NCBI GenBank assembly: GCA_037127915.1
Contig: JBAXXL010000019.1
Location: 10,728-74,727, forward strand
DNA: 64,000 bases
Source: JBAXXL01 sp037127915
Lineage (GTDB): Bacteria; Bacteroidota; Ignavibacteria; Kapaibacteriales; UBA2268
Reading direction: 5' to 3'
In this document: piece after piece, positions 43,701-51,127 of the stretch
Position numbering within the stretch: the first letter of the stretch is position 1
Layout of the letters: every line of letters starts with the position of its first letter
The notes under the pieces: model-generated
What the model was told of the DNA's origin: nothing
The model's database searches: none
What the model saw: the letters and a program-made list of their open reading frames with translations, nothing else
Translations under genes and position numbers: made by a program

Positions 43701-45147
43701 ATCGGATGTTGTCAGTTATATCTGGAATGGTTCCCTAAGTACAAATTGGGCAACCCCAGATAACTGGACTCCCGCAGGAACGCCTTCTGGAACTTCTAAT
43801 GTGATTATTCCTGATGCTTCTACAACACTGTATTCTCCTATTTTACCAGCCTCAACAGAACTGAAATCGCTAAATATTGAAACAGCTGGTATATTGAATT
43901 CTGTTCCTACAACACAATTAACAATAAATGGAGCGAATAATGCTTGGTGTAGTAATGGTACATTTAATTATGGAACGAGTAACGTGATTTTTACTAATGC
44001 GGCTGCTACAATTTGCGGGACAACAAATTTCTATGACGTAACTATCAATAGTGGAAGAACTCTTGTTATGTCAGGCGGAACCACAATGAGAATAGCGGGA
44101 GCTATGAATAATGATGGAACCTGGCGCACAGTAGTAGGTGGTCTTACTACAGTAGAGTATAATGGTGGTGACCAAACTGTTGTTATACCAAATTCGTCAA
44201 CTAATAGATATAGTTCACTAATCTTAAGCGGTTCCGGTGTTAAAACAATGCCATCAACCCCACTGGAAATAGTGGGTGATTTTAGTATGTTAGGAACAGC
44301 TATTGCAACTGCTGCTGCCGTAATTTCTTTCGATGGCAATGTAACACTAGGTACTGGAACAACATTCACAGCAGGAAGCTATACACATAATGTTGGTGGT
44401 AATTGGACCAACGATGGCGGTACATTTAATAATACAGGAAGCACTTTTAACTTCAATGGACTAATATCACAGACTATCGGCGGAACTGTTGCCACTACAT
44501 TTGATAATCTCACCTTAAACAATAGTTTAGGGATAATACTTAACAGCCAAAATACAACCGTTAAAGGTACATTAACATTTAATTCCGGTAAAATCACGAC
44601 TGGTGCCAATACGTTTATTATAGGCAGTATATGCAATTCTGGCACTATCACCGGTGCCGGAGCGGATAAATATATCAATGGCAATATGCGGCGATATTTG
44701 CCTGATGCACTAGATCAATCAATAACATTTAGTATTGGCGATGCAACAAATTATGCGCCTGTTTCTGTATTCTTTGCAGGTACAACTACCGGTTGCGGCT
44801 ATCTCGATGCTTCGACCGAAGTTTTGGGTTCACATCCCGCTATGGCTTCTGGCTTGAGTCGAACAAAATATCTGAATCGTAAATGGACACTTACCAACGG
44901 TGGTGTTGCTGGTTTTTCATCATATAGCCCTACTTTTACATTTGTTCCTTCCGATATAATTGGCATTACAAACACAGACAATTTTGTAGTGAAAAAGTTG
45001 GACACAGGAATATGGTCGAACACAACAGATGGTATAAGAACATCTACTTCAACCCAATGTATAGGATTAACCAATTTCGGTGATTTCTATATTGGCGAAG
45101 AATCAATAAAATGCATTATAACAAATCGAAACGTACATTCAAAGTAA
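37795..45147 (+). CDS. giant secreted beta-helix/repeat protein, 2450 residues
   Basis: A signal peptide ends near residue 29 (HSSVFADA), followed by DYSTLKLAFDAINTG, the usual entry to a right-handed parallel beta-helix. Residues 60-830 are rich in Asn/Gly rungs (NNIIRNNNIY-like). Two GGSGYTTAP-type repeats lie near 394-450. From about 867 three large modules begin with WxG...NW...P (residues 867, 1338, 1974), each followed by solenoid repeats such as LTINxGLTLTNGTLNIGT. Two stretches of about 100 residues (near 1150 and 1785, with KTLTMG and DVTGIV and NTPYSFGN) are near copies. The C-terminus has no recognisable T9SS signal. It is probably a surface fibre or adhesin. Confidence 0.8.
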   Translation: MKISNAIKNIVLLVLISLFFPHSSVFADATKTVGSTGADYSTLKLAFDAINTGAIKGNITLQIIASTTESAIASINASGSGGADYTAVNIYPTITGLSISANYNNPLIQFFGGDNIIIDGRVGGTGSTADLTIINTNTGSFSSAIKYVNSAENNIIKYSYLKSSCYSTGVGIINFTSSNVGNGNDNNIVEYCNITNAGGNRPINAIFTSGGSGRENSGNIIRNNNIYNILNPNGSSNGINISYLSTDWTISGNSFYETTPINPTGAHKYYPLMINTGTNTIRNNYIGGSEKLCGGTAMTISANTTHYFCGIFINGGTSSASIVENNTIANINYTSVEDNPWDGIFVNSGLVNVTGNTIGATTGINSIVITTPLPAATATITAGVVNNTINIIGGGSGYTTAPIISFSVAGSTIPATATAILTGGVVTSITVTDGGSGYTSAPNVYFDAQSNNYSTSHGILNASASIINITNNNIGSITTVGSNTYSHGFESMYMRGVNGTITISDNLVGSLSTSNSIETSSTAGSSLQKQDVYGIYSSNIGVTSITGNTVANLHNAYIGINSGTRARGIQTTAGSNIIQNNTVRNISTASGQSSGGSAASVIGISQTCPTEGTTQTITGNTIYDLYNTHATAKVYVCGLYYAGPPSGIHTVSANFIRSLSVLSSDISASIYGIGMNSGVATCANNIINIGSNSLGYLINGIWDGTSAGNNVNFYFNTVYLGGSVTSGVTSPTAALSNANNTSIRNYRNNILYNARTGGTTGKHYAIVLAGTATTTIDNNDYFFVGTMLGKIGTLEKANLTAWKAGTIQDVNSLSINPVFTIPGGTSALDYYTSASLLGVTGTGITVDYAGLGRSATPKMGALENNNYVWQGGTSNVYGLAANWVGNVVPHDGADISFANAPDNDCYLDINRRVGDVTNAQSSKKLVLNGYELTIDGDLVFSNGAQIDATSSSSKVIFAGNSTQSIPSGSFVSNTVDFLTINNNNGLSLNGNLTINSGIALTAGNFAIGPNTLTFNGVVTDMTGSVTGGSSTNMIIGGTGGIINMPAFTLNNLTINRASGVGLYGNLDLVGTLTLTNGVLNVGANILTIVKTPIRTSGSINSSNSAASVIFNNASAIALPASIFSADINNLSLTGAGGITSPSDITVNGVLNLTNVNPSATKGILDMWDGAEMKTLTMGPNATTVGAGDVTGIVTRTSFTINTPYSFGNEFTTINMEAGGTLPSTLSVKIVLTNTNQSWMSAAIHRYYDIIQTGGNSSTKVTTNLHYLDSELNGTTEGNLDLYDYHITASPPHLDDHGRSNDNVTSNWVGLGNMSLTYIAKGITFDVKYWTLGTSSAANFTWLGAAGSTWGNTANWVGGVVPGSGNHVVIPDATTTPSDPELAATATIGYLLIQPRGILNGGTGTTLTIDGGYFEGGGSTSWDNAGTFNPGTSTVVFTNAKATMADPTNFYNVTVADGAKLSLGTDNIMRIAGALSLSSTGVLNAANTNNTIEFNGTDQTIINPNGSTPGYYNLIVSGSGAKTLPPTALSVLGDFTTLGTATATAGSAMTIGGELTIAEGSTFATGAFNHTVSGPFDNSGTFTATAGYSITLNGSSAQSIYGTATTTFQKLIIDNSNDVTLLSNVNVNEGLTLTNGTLNIGTTTFGINGTISKTAGFLNASPLSSLVFGGTSAITLNNDLFTNPPIINNLTINRSGGVTLGNQNMTINGLLDLPSGTFRLGENTLTIAGSSPTRTTGNIDARNAGLILTFTNIDPIILPASIFLESVHNMTINGAGGITSKGDFTLTGILYLQSANPSDTKGSLDMRDGTEIKTLTMGADATTIGIGDVTGIVKRTTFVANTPYSFGNQFTNISFATGGTYPTEIKAKISIGTSPVWKADAVNRLYDFVQTGGSGCLATIATHYLDTELNGNVEKELVHWTYGTDGQLPSGLYEWGHSNSNQIDNWIEISNISIEHFPTSFGKLENTLAKSDVVSYIWNGSLSTNWATPDNWTPAGTPSGTSNVIIPDASTTLYSPILPASTELKSLNIETAGILNSVPTTQLTINGANNAWCSNGTFNYGTSNVIFTNAAATICGTTNFYDVTINSGRTLVMSGGTTMRIAGAMNNDGTWRTVVGGLTTVEYNGGDQTVVIPNSSTNRYSSLILSGSGVKTMPSTPLEIVGDFSMLGTAIATAAAVISFDGNVTLGTGTTFTAGSYTHNVGGNWTNDGGTFNNTGSTFNFNGLISQTIGGTVATTFDNLTLNNSLGIILNSQNTTVKGTLTFNSGKITTGANTFIIGSICNSGTITGAGADKYINGNMRRYLPDALDQSITFSIGDATNYAPVSVFFAGTTTGCGYLDASTEVLGSHPAMASGLSRTKYLNRKWTLTNGGVAGFSSYSPTFTFVPSDIIGITNTDNFVVKKLDTGIWSNTTDGIRTSTSTQCIGLTNFGDFYIGEESIKCIITNRNVHSK

Positions 45148-45184
45148 ATTTGTATAACTAATTTCATATAATTCACATACTATG

Positions 45185-45213
45185 AAGCCTCGAATGCATT
45201 CGGGGCTTTTTTT
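45185..45213 (+). terminator. Rho-independent terminator after the giant gene
   Basis: AAGCCTCGAAT pairs with ATTCGGGGCTT (one G-U) and is followed by a run of T residues. It lies 38 bases after the stop codon. Confidence 0.85.
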
Positions 45214-45218
45214 AAACA

Positions 45219-45274
45219 TTAACCAAATCTTAACAATTGCTTAACACATTCTTGATTTTCAGGTAGTAATTTTG
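45219..45274 (+). promoter_or_regulatory. Pho box plus -7 element of the porin gene
   Basis: Four half-sites of the TTAACA type begin at 45219 (TTAACC), 45230 (TTAACA), 45241 (TTAACA) and 45252 (TTGATT), spaced exactly 11 bases, as in PhoB/PhoP binding arrays. The -7 element TAATTTTG follows at 45267-45274, 26 bases after the start of the third half-site. The same geometry recurs before pstS. Confidence 0.8.
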
Positions 45275-45325
45275 TATTGTAATTAAAATGAAAATATGTT
45301 TTTTAAATAATTTATGGAGTATTTG

Positions 45326-46582
45326 ATGAAATACAAATTAATCATAATGAGCTTGATAATAGCATTCTTTGCAATGAACAATCCTGTTTGGTCACAAGAA
45401 AGTGACGAAAGCACCAAATTGGAAGAGCTAAAAGGTCAAGTAGAAGGAATCAACGAAAACGTTACCACTTTATTGACTGATGTAACAAACTTGAAAAAAA
45501 TGAAAATTTCAGGTTATATGCAAGTACAATACGAACAAACACAATCGGCTAAAGGATTGTTTGCAAACCCTTACGATGCAAAAGATTTGGTAAAAGGTAG
45601 AGTACGTATCCGCCGCAGTAGATTGAAATTTGCTTACGATGCAGGTTTAACACAGGTAGTAATTCAAGGCGATTTTTCAAATGAAAAATTTGAATTGAAA
45701 GATGCTTACATCAAAATCACAGACCCTTGGACAAAATATTTCGCTTTACAAACCGGTGTATTTAACCGTCCAAATTACGAAGTAGAATATTCCTCAAGCC
45801 AAAGAGAATCAATGGAACGCTCAACAGTAATTAAAAATTTATATCCTAGTGAACGCGATTTGGGCGCAATGCTTATTGTTAATCCTGACGATATGTTCCA
45901 ACTCCAAGTAGCGGCTTTCAATAACACAATGTTGGGTGATTTAAAACAATTCTCACCTAACTTCAACGCAGAAAAATTCTACTATATGGCTCGTTTGACT
46001 AAACAATTATCTTTTCAAGACGCAGGCTTAGGAATTGATTTTGGTGTAAGCGCACGCATAGGTAATGTAGTAACAAATACAAATAAAGTTTATACAAGCG
46101 ATATGGCTACAAAACCAAAAGCAGACTCAACTACTTATGCAAAAGGTGATTTATTACCAAGAACTTGGTATGGAGCTGAAGCTCAAATATATTGGGATTT
46201 CTTAGGTGGAATGAAATTAACAGCTGAATATATGATGGGTAGCAATGTTGATGAATTATCAGCCGCAACTCCAACAGGTGCAATCAGAATGCGTGATTTC
46301 AGCGGTTACTATGTAATGTTAGTTAAAAATGTGACCAAAGATTTCCAAGTTGCAGTAAAATATGATTCATATAACCCAAATACAAAAATTGATGCCGCCG
46401 CTGTTGACAACACAAAAGACTTAGCTTTTAGCACAATTGGCATTGGTTTACACAATTATACATTTGACAACGTTAGAATATCACTTTGGTATGATATGAA
46501 CAAGACAACAACATTAGCAGGATTGTTAGATAAAGATCCTTTGGACAACTTATTGACTTTTAGAGTACAATACAAATTTTAA
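45326..46582 (+). CDS. phosphate-selective porin (OprO/OprP-like)
   Basis: The protein has 418 residues from the ATG at 45326. An ATG at 45314 is part of a GGAG-containing ribosome site (ATGGAGTATTTGATG) and is not preferred. A signal peptide ends near PVWSQ. A short coiled coil (residues 25-55, LEELKGQVEGINENVTTLL) resembles the trimerisation region of OprO/OprP-type porins, followed by a 16-strand-type barrel beginning ISGYMQVQYEQ and including RVRIRRSRLKFAYD, and ending in LLTFRVQYKF with a terminal Phe. Position behind a Pho box and before pstS supports phosphate or polyphosphate uptake. Confidence 0.85.
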   Translation: MKYKLIIMSLIIAFFAMNNPVWSQESDESTKLEELKGQVEGINENVTTLLTDVTNLKKMKISGYMQVQYEQTQSAKGLFANPYDAKDLVKGRVRIRRSRLKFAYDAGLTQVVIQGDFSNEKFELKDAYIKITDPWTKYFALQTGVFNRPNYEVEYSSSQRESMERSTVIKNLYPSERDLGAMLIVNPDDMFQLQVAAFNNTMLGDLKQFSPNFNAEKFYYMARLTKQLSFQDAGLGIDFGVSARIGNVVTNTNKVYTSDMATKPKADSTTYAKGDLLPRTWYGAEAQIYWDFLGGMKLTAEYMMGSNVDELSAATPTGAIRMRDFSGYYVMLVKNVTKDFQVAVKYDSYNPNTKIDAAAVDNTKDLAFSTIGIGLHNYTFDNVRISLWYDMNKTTTLAGLLDKDPLDNLLTFRVQYKF

Positions 46583-46586
46583 TATC

Positions 46587-46642
46587 TTAACTGAATCTTA
46601 ACACAATCTAAACAAAATCTTCATTCTAAATAGCGAATTTTG
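46587..46642 (+). promoter_or_regulatory. Pho box plus -7 element of the pst operon
   Basis: Half-sites begin at 46587 (TTAACT), 46598 (TTAACA), 46609 (TAAACA) and 46620 (TTCATT), again exactly 11 bases apart. The -7 octamer GAATTTTG (one mismatch) is at 46635-46642, at the same 26-base distance as before the porin gene. Confidence 0.8.
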
Positions 46643-46681
46643 TAATATATAATAATGAATAAATATAAAAGGTATATAAAA

Positions 46682-47494
46682 ATGATAAAGAAAAGTATAA
46701 TAGTCGCAGTAATTGCACTAATAGTAGTAGGCTTCTCAGGGTTTATGGCACAAGAAAAAATGACGGTTAAAGGATCGGACACAATGGTAATCCTTTCACA
46801 AAGATGGGCTGAAACATATATGAACTCTCACCCAGAAGTTTCAATTCAAGTAACAGGTGGCGGTTCAGGTACGGGAATATCCGCTTTGATTAACGGCACC
46901 ACAGATATTTGTAACTCCTCACGTCCAATGAAAAAATCTGAAATTAAAACATTGAAAGAAAGATTTGGCTCTTTAGGTGTTGAAATTCCTTGTGCTAAAG
47001 ACGGTATAACAATCTATGTAAATGAAAACAATTCTGTATCCAATATTACGATGGAGCAACTTAAAAAAGTTTTCACCGGTAAAATTACAAATTGGAAAGA
47101 CCTTGGCGGAAAAGATGAAAAGATAATTGTCTATTCTCGTGAAAATAATTCCGGCACTTATGTTTACTTTAAAGATAACGTATTGAAAGGACAGGATTAT
47201 TCTCCTTCTTGCCAAAATCTGCCCGGTACAGCCGCAGTTGTGAATGCTGTTTCGAAAGATGGGAACGGTATTGGTTATGGTGGACACGGATACAGCAAGG
47301 GCGTTAAAATGTGCAAAGTAAATGGAATTGAACCAAATGAAGCTAATATTGGTAGCGGCAAATATCCAATTTCAAGAGACTTGTATATGTACGTAAGAAA
47401 CAGACCAACCGGCGCAATCAAAAAGTTCATTGACTGGGTTTTAAGCCCTGAAGGACAAAAAGTTGTAACTAAAGTTGGCTACTTCCCGCTATAG
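46682..47494 (+). CDS. pstS: periplasmic phosphate-binding protein PstS
   Basis: The protein has 270 residues from the ATG at 46682; an earlier in-frame ATG at 46655 lies close to the expected transcription start. A signal peptide ends near FMAQE. The ligand-binding region shows KGSDTMVILSQRWAE, VTGGGSGTGISALINGTTDICNSSRPM and SRENNSGTYVYFKD, all typical of PstS. It delivers phosphate to PstCA. It is the first gene of the operon but separated from pstC by about 280 bases of hairpin repeats, which may let it be made in excess. Confidence 0.95.
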   Translation: MIKKSIIVAVIALIVVGFSGFMAQEKMTVKGSDTMVILSQRWAETYMNSHPEVSIQVTGGGSGTGISALINGTTDICNSSRPMKKSEIKTLKERFGSLGVEIPCAKDGITIYVNENNSVSNITMEQLKKVFTGKITNWKDLGGKDEKIIVYSRENNSGTYVYFKDNVLKGQDYSPSCQNLPGTAAVVNAVSKDGNGIGYGGHGYSKGVKMCKVNGIEPNEANIGSGKYPISRDLYMYVRNRPTGAIKKFIDWVLSPEGQKVVTKVGYFPL

Positions 47495-47572
47495 TTTGTA
47501 AAGTTCATAAAGTTAAAAGTTTATAAAGAAGAAGAACCCACCGCAAAGACGCAAAGATAATGTAAGATGTCA

Positions 47573-47729
47573 TACCTGCGAAAGCAGGTATCCATCTTCA
47601 AAAAATGTAAAAATTGAAACTAAGAGAAACCCCCTAACCCCCTTTGAAAAAGGGGGAACAGGAAAAAGAAAATTTGTAAATTGAATAAAGAAGAACCTCA
47701 CCCCGGCCCTCTCCTTAAAAAGGAGAGGG
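47573..47729. repeat. three unrelated REP-like hairpins between pstS and pstC
   Basis: TACCTGC/GCAGGTA with a GAAA loop (47573-47590), CCCCCTTT/AAAGGGGG with a GAA loop (47638-47656), and CCCTCTCCTT/AAGGAGAGGG (47707-47729). All three arms pair perfectly. They resemble widespread intergenic repeats and none has a T-run. No gene is seen in this interval. Confidence 0.8.
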
Positions 47730-47772
47730 TGGAAGAGGAAGAAAAACTGATAAATTAATCAAAACAGGATTT

Positions 47773-49086
47773 ATGGAAAATAATGTAGAAAACAAGACAA
47801 ATAAGTATCTGACCCATAAACCGTTGAAATACGGCAAGAAATTCTATTTTGGAGAATTTGTGGCTGAAAAATTTATAAAAATGGTAGCCCTTGTTTCGAT
47901 AGTTTCGATATTGGCTATATTTTATTACGTTTTTCAAGAAGCAACCTATGCCTTTAAAAAGCCAAAGATTGAAAAGGTTCAGGTAGAATCCCAAAATTCT
48001 ACCGCAAACGATAAAGGCGATTTGGTACAAGAAACTTATGGTTCTGCACCATCTAAGACTGAAGATACTGAACTGAAGCAAGAGACTTATGGAACTTCTT
48101 CTTCGAAGAACGAAGAGCCTCTGAAGCAGGAAACTTATGGCTCTGCTACTGTAAAAGAAGAGCCTTTGAAGCAGGAAACTTATGGAACAGCCTCAACAAA
48201 AGAATCAACTACAGAAGTTGAAAAAGCAGTTTCGGAATCGGAATCAGAAAATGAGGCGGTTTATAATTCAGAAGAAAACGATAATGCTTTAAATCCTGTA
48301 AATCTAAGAAAACTCATTTTGGCGAATGATTATGTGGACGATAAACCGGCTTATGTTTGGCAACCGATAAGTGAGGTTCCTAAATATAGCTTTATACCGC
48401 TTTTTATTGGTGCATTAAAAGTAACATTAATTGGTTTACTATTTGCCGCTCCATTGGCTATATTAGCCGCTATCTTTACTGTGGCTTTCGCTCCGAAATG
48501 GCTTAAGGAAATTATCAAACCTGCAATTGAAGTATTGGCGGGTTTTCCATCGGTTGTAATCGGATTCTTTTGCTTGATGACTTTAGCATCGGTTATTCAA
48601 TCAGTTTTTCATACAACCTATAGATTAAATTCATTTGTCGGCGGATTAGGTATGGCGATGGCGGTAATACCGATAATTTATACTATCACCGAAGATGCAC
48701 TTTCGGCTGTTCCTCAATACATGCGTGCCGCAAGCCTTGCACTGGGTGCTTCGCGTTGGCAGACCGCCTGGAAAGTATTATTGCCTGCCGCCGCACCTGG
48801 CGTATTTGCGGCGCTAATTTTGGGATTCGGTAGAGCTTTTGGCGAAACTATGATCGCATTAATGGCAACAGGTAACGCGGCTTTGGTTTCAGGCAACATT
48901 TTCGAATCTGTGCGCACAATGGCGGCAACAATCGGAGCTGAAATGGCCGAAGTTGAATTCCGCGGAATACATTACGGCGTTTTGTTTTTGATTGGTGCTG
49001 TATTATTTACAGTGACTTTTTCGCTTAATGCCTTAGCTGAATTCTACGTAAGAAAAAAATTAATGAAAAAATTCCAGGGGCAATAA
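47773..49086 (+). CDS. pstC: phosphate ABC transporter permease PstC with an enlarged periplasmic loop
   Basis: The protein has 437 residues, well above the usual about 300. The first helix is at about residues 37-56. It is followed by a charged insert of about 130 residues containing four LKQETYG-type repeats (residues 86-140) and a Glu/Ser-rich tract. The permease core starts near residue 205 (YSFIPLFIGALKVTLIGLL) and has the coupling motif region with YMRAASLALGASRWQTAWKVLLPAAAPG near 315 (the EAA loop that docks on PstB). With normal topology the insert faces the periplasm. pstA starts directly after its stop codon. Confidence 0.92.
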   Translation: MENNVENKTNKYLTHKPLKYGKKFYFGEFVAEKFIKMVALVSIVSILAIFYYVFQEATYAFKKPKIEKVQVESQNSTANDKGDLVQETYGSAPSKTEDTELKQETYGTSSSKNEEPLKQETYGSATVKEEPLKQETYGTASTKESTTEVEKAVSESESENEAVYNSEENDNALNPVNLRKLILANDYVDDKPAYVWQPISEVPKYSFIPLFIGALKVTLIGLLFAAPLAILAAIFTVAFAPKWLKEIIKPAIEVLAGFPSVVIGFFCLMTLASVIQSVFHTTYRLNSFVGGLGMAMAVIPIIYTITEDALSAVPQYMRAASLALGASRWQTAWKVLLPAAAPGVFAALILGFGRAFGETMIALMATGNAALVSGNIFESVRTMAATIGAEMAEVEFRGIHYGVLFLIGAVLFTVTFSLNALAEFYVRKKLMKKFQGQ

Positions 49087-50283
49087 ATGGGTTATCTAAT
49101 ATTAATATTAATGGTTATAGCAATTGTCGCTGTATATTTCTATAAAAAGAAAATCTCTTTAACGAAAAGTAAAAAGCTGGACGAAAGATTCTTTGTAACT
49201 TTAACAGGATTATCAGCAGTATTTATAATAATATTTATTGCTTATCTGGTGATACACATATTCCTGCTTGGTAAAACCAGTTTATCGTGGGAGTTTTTAA
49301 CTACACCCCCAAAAGACGGTTTAACCGGCGGCGGTATATTTCCGGCAATAGTCGGGACATCGCTATTAGTAATGATTATGTCTATAATCGGTGTACCAAT
49401 TGGGACAATAACAGCAATTTACTTAGCTGAATATGCAAAAGAAAACTCGATTTTCACAAAATCTATCAGGTTTGCAGTTAATACTTTAGCGGGTGTACCA
49501 TCAATTGTTTTCGGATTATTCGGATTAGGATTTTTTATCGGGGTAGTCGGTAAGCAGATGGATGTAGTCGAAACGAACAGAAGATTGGACAAAATGGAAG
49601 TTGTATTTAATCAGAAGAGTTCAGCTTTTGCTGATGATGGAATGGCTAATGGTAACGAAATTTCTGCTCTACTCGCGAAAAATGATAAAGCTTATTGGAG
49701 TACTCAGGAAGAGCAAGTGAAATTGCTTTCCGAGGTTTATGGCGAAGGTAATCCTATACCAAAAACCGCCGCAATTAAATTTTTCCGCGAGCGCTTACAA
49801 CCGCGTTGGGGACAGCCTTCGCTGATTTGGGCGGCTTTAACAATGGCGCTTTTAACATTACCGGTAGTTATAGTATCAGTGGAGGAAGCAATAAAAACAA
49901 TTCCGAGGGATTTGCGCGAGGCAAGTTTGGCACTGGGTGCGACCAAGTTTATGACAATTTTACGTGTTGTTATTCCGGGAGCATTGCCGGGAATATTAAC
50001 AGGAACGATATTAACAATTAGTAGGGGAGCAGGCGAAGTGGCGCCAATATTATTTACCGGTGTGGCGTATTATCTGCCGGATTTACCAAATACTGTGTCT
50101 TCACAATTTATGCACCTTGGCTACCATATATACGTTTTAGCAACACAATCCACAAATGTTGAATTGACAAAATCACTCCAATATGCTACTACATTCGTTC
50201 TTCTGGCGCTTACATTCGCACTTAATTTCACTGCCGTTTTGATACGCTCAAAAATCCGTTCCAAAGCGGGCAGTCATAGTTAA
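49087..50283 (+). CDS. pstA: phosphate ABC transporter permease PstA with an inserted charged domain
   Basis: The protein has 398 residues against about 290 in most bacteria. Two N-terminal helices (about 2-18 and 36-60) are followed by the PstA core with GGGIFPAIVGTSLLVMIMSIIGVPIG. Between the helix ending GLGFFIGVVG (near 155) and the helix starting SLIWAALTMALLTLP (near 245) lies an insert of about 85 residues, charged and probably helical (RRLDKMEVVFNQ ... KAAIKFFRER-like). The EAA loop is DLREASLALGATKFMTILRVVIPGALPG near 277. It joins PstC without gap. The insert probably lies in the periplasm. Confidence 0.92.
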   Translation: MGYLILILMVIAIVAVYFYKKKISLTKSKKLDERFFVTLTGLSAVFIIIFIAYLVIHIFLLGKTSLSWEFLTTPPKDGLTGGGIFPAIVGTSLLVMIMSIIGVPIGTITAIYLAEYAKENSIFTKSIRFAVNTLAGVPSIVFGLFGLGFFIGVVGKQMDVVETNRRLDKMEVVFNQKSSAFADDGMANGNEISALLAKNDKAYWSTQEEQVKLLSEVYGEGNPIPKTAAIKFFRERLQPRWGQPSLIWAALTMALLTLPVVIVSVEEAIKTIPRDLREASLALGATKFMTILRVVIPGALPGILTGTILTISRGAGEVAPILFTGVAYYLPDLPNTVSSQFMHLGYHIYVLATQSTNVELTKSLQYATTFVLLALTFALNFTAVLIRSKIRSKAGSHS

Positions 50284-50312
50284 TCTTTTTTATTATTAAA
50301 AAATTAAAGAAA

Positions 50313-51077
50313 ATGATAATACAAAATACAAAGATATCAACTCAAAATTTGGATCTATTTTATGGAACCAAACAAGCTTTGAATGATATTACTTTAGATA
50401 TTCCTGAAAATAAAGTTACGGCTTTTATAGGACCATCCGGATGCGGGAAATCAACTTTTTTGCGGACGTTGAATCGTATGAACGATTTAATTGATGGAGT
50501 GAAAATAACGGGTAAAGTAATAATTGATGATATCGATATTTATGACAAAAACATTGATGTTGTTCAGCTTAGGAAACGTATCGGTATGGTTTTCCAAAAG
50601 TCAAATCCTTTCCCGAAATCAATATATGATAATGTTGCTTACGGTCCGCGAGTAAATGGAATAAATGATCGCTCGAAATTGGATGAAATAGTCGAAGAAA
50701 GCTTGAAGAGAGCCGCGATATGGGAAGAAACTAAAGACAGATTGAAAAATTCCGCATTAGGACTTTCAGGCGGACAACAACAACGTCTTTGTATAGCCCG
50801 TTGCTTGGCAGTCAATCCCGATGTAATATTAATGGACGAACCTGCAAGTGCATTAGACCCTATCTCTACTTCGAAAATTGAGGAGTTAATACAGGAACTA
50901 AAAGAGCAATATACGATTGTAATTGTAACGCATAATATGCAGCAAGCGGCACGTATAAGTGATTATACAGCATTCTTTTATCTTGGGGAATTGATCGAGT
51001 ACGACAAAACAAAGAAGATATTTACTAACCCAACAAATAAAAAAACCGAAGAATATGTTACAGGAAGATTTGGTTAA
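50313..51077 (+). CDS. pstB: phosphate ABC transporter ATPase PstB
   Basis: The protein has 254 residues, of normal length. Walker A GPSGCGKST near residue 43, the Q-loop MVFQKSNPFPKSIYDNVAYG (diagnostic for PstB) near 92, signature LSGGQQQRLCIARCLA near 151 and Walker B VILMDEPASALDP near 171. It powers PstCA. It lies 29 bases after pstA and 50 before phoU. Confidence 0.97.
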   Translation: MIIQNTKISTQNLDLFYGTKQALNDITLDIPENKVTAFIGPSGCGKSTFLRTLNRMNDLIDGVKITGKVIIDDIDIYDKNIDVVQLRKRIGMVFQKSNPFPKSIYDNVAYGPRVNGINDRSKLDEIVEESLKRAAIWEETKDRLKNSALGLSGGQQQRLCIARCLAVNPDVILMDEPASALDPISTSKIEELIQELKEQYTIVIVTHNMQQAARISDYTAFFYLGELIEYDKTKKIFTNPTNKKTEEYVTGRFG

Positions 51078-51127
51078 AATTTTAAAATTTAGTAATTTAG
51101 AAAAAATTATTTAAAACAAGGTAAAAA

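Noticed and set aside
45314..45325. ATG at 45314 as start of the porin
   Set aside because: Its bases form the GGAG ribosome site for the ATG at 45326, from which a normal signal peptide begins.
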